A stretch of 22,530 bases of DNA from Clostridiales bacterium UBA7573 (lineage in GTDB: Bacteria; Bacillota; Clostridia; Oscillospirales; CAG-272), in the NCBI GenBank assembly GCA_002477905.1, contig DLLB01000027.1:1944-24473 (forward strand), in the 5' to 3' direction. Shown one piece after another: positions 22,353 to 22,530 of the stretch (position 1 is its first letter; each line of letters begins with the position of its first letter). Position numbers and translations under genes: made by a program. The notes beneath the pieces are model-generated. The model ran no database searches. It was not told the origin of the DNA and was given only the letters and a program-made list of their open reading frames with translations.

Positions 22353-22530
22353 ACAATTCCGTTTACGCGGGTGGTATGAGATCGCACTTTCCGATACCCA
22401 AGATCATGCGGCATTTTTAAATTTGCTATTGCGGGAAAATCTATTTTATGAAAATGCGTATCACGATGCAGACGGCACTTTGCATTTGCGGATTGCAAAG
22501 CGGGATGCGGATGCTTTGGCACGGGCAGGA
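22342..22530 (+). CDS. yqfD: Sporulation protein YqfD-like, 3' truncated
   Basis: The first 63 residues of a protein cut by the right edge of the window. FRLRGWYEIALSDTQDHAAFLNLLLRENLFYENAYHDADGTLHLRIAKRDADALARAG resembles the N-terminal domain of YqfD, a membrane-anchored sporulation protein that follows yqfC in many Firmicutes. GGAGG lies 9 bases before the ATG. The rest of the domain and the membrane segment lie outside the window, so the call rests on the neighbour and this short stretch. Confidence 0.75.
   Translation, partial: MKNKQFRLRGWYEIALSDTQDHAAFLNLLLRENLFYENAYHDADGTLHLRIAKRDADALARAG

Overview
The window reads as chromosomal DNA of an endospore-forming Clostridia-type Firmicute. 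The reasons are AGGAGG-type ribosome sites, sigma-A promoters with TGnTATACT boxes, tightly overlapping genes, and three sporulation-family genes (ylbJ-, yqfC- and yqfD-like) at the right end. The genus cannot be given from sequence alone. No tRNA, rRNA, CRISPR array, IS element or phage gene was seen, and no gene-free stretch exceeds 300 bases.

Layout. 1-1.1 kb: the tail of a metallophosphoesterase and a small Cys-rich repeat protein ending in a terminator. 1.2-3.8 kb: an ECF-type sigma factor carrying a very long C-terminal extension with a duplicated module. 3.8-8.8 kb: an AraC-type regulator divergent from a sugar operon (GH2 beta-mannosidase-like hydrolase, ROK kinase, GmhA-like SIS isomerase). 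8.9-9.5 kb: a TetR-type regulator. 9.6-18.7 kb: a long co-directional lipid or polyketide cluster (DUF308 membrane protein, ACP, ketosynthase fused to a dead ketosynthase, FabG, FabZ, FabD, AccD, AccA, iron-sulfur flavoprotein, PlsX). 18.8-20.6 kb: an EEP-fold phosphatase/nuclease and an AEC-type permease, each with its own promoter. 20.7-22.5 kb: a six-cysteine small protein and ylbJ on the minus strand, divergent from yqfC-yqfD.

Most interesting system: the 9.6-18.7 kb cluster. It encodes malonyl-CoA carboxyltransferase subunits (AccD, AccA), malonyl loading (FabD), a carrier (ACP), one condensing polypeptide in which an intact ketosynthase is followed by a second ketosynthase lacking all three catalytic residues (a chain-length-factor-like arrangement on one chain), keto-reduction (FabG), dehydration (FabZ) and acyl-phosphate formation (PlsX). 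It has no recognisable enoyl reductase, FabH, biotin carboxylase or BCCP. An iron-sulfur flavoprotein sits in the middle. This fits a dedicated pathway, possibly giving an unsaturated or modified acyl chain passed to lipid, but the product is inference. Its probable control region holds an 18-bp perfect hairpin, then a consensus promoter whose 17-bp spacer is itself a palindrome, directly downstream of the TetR gene, suggesting local repression.
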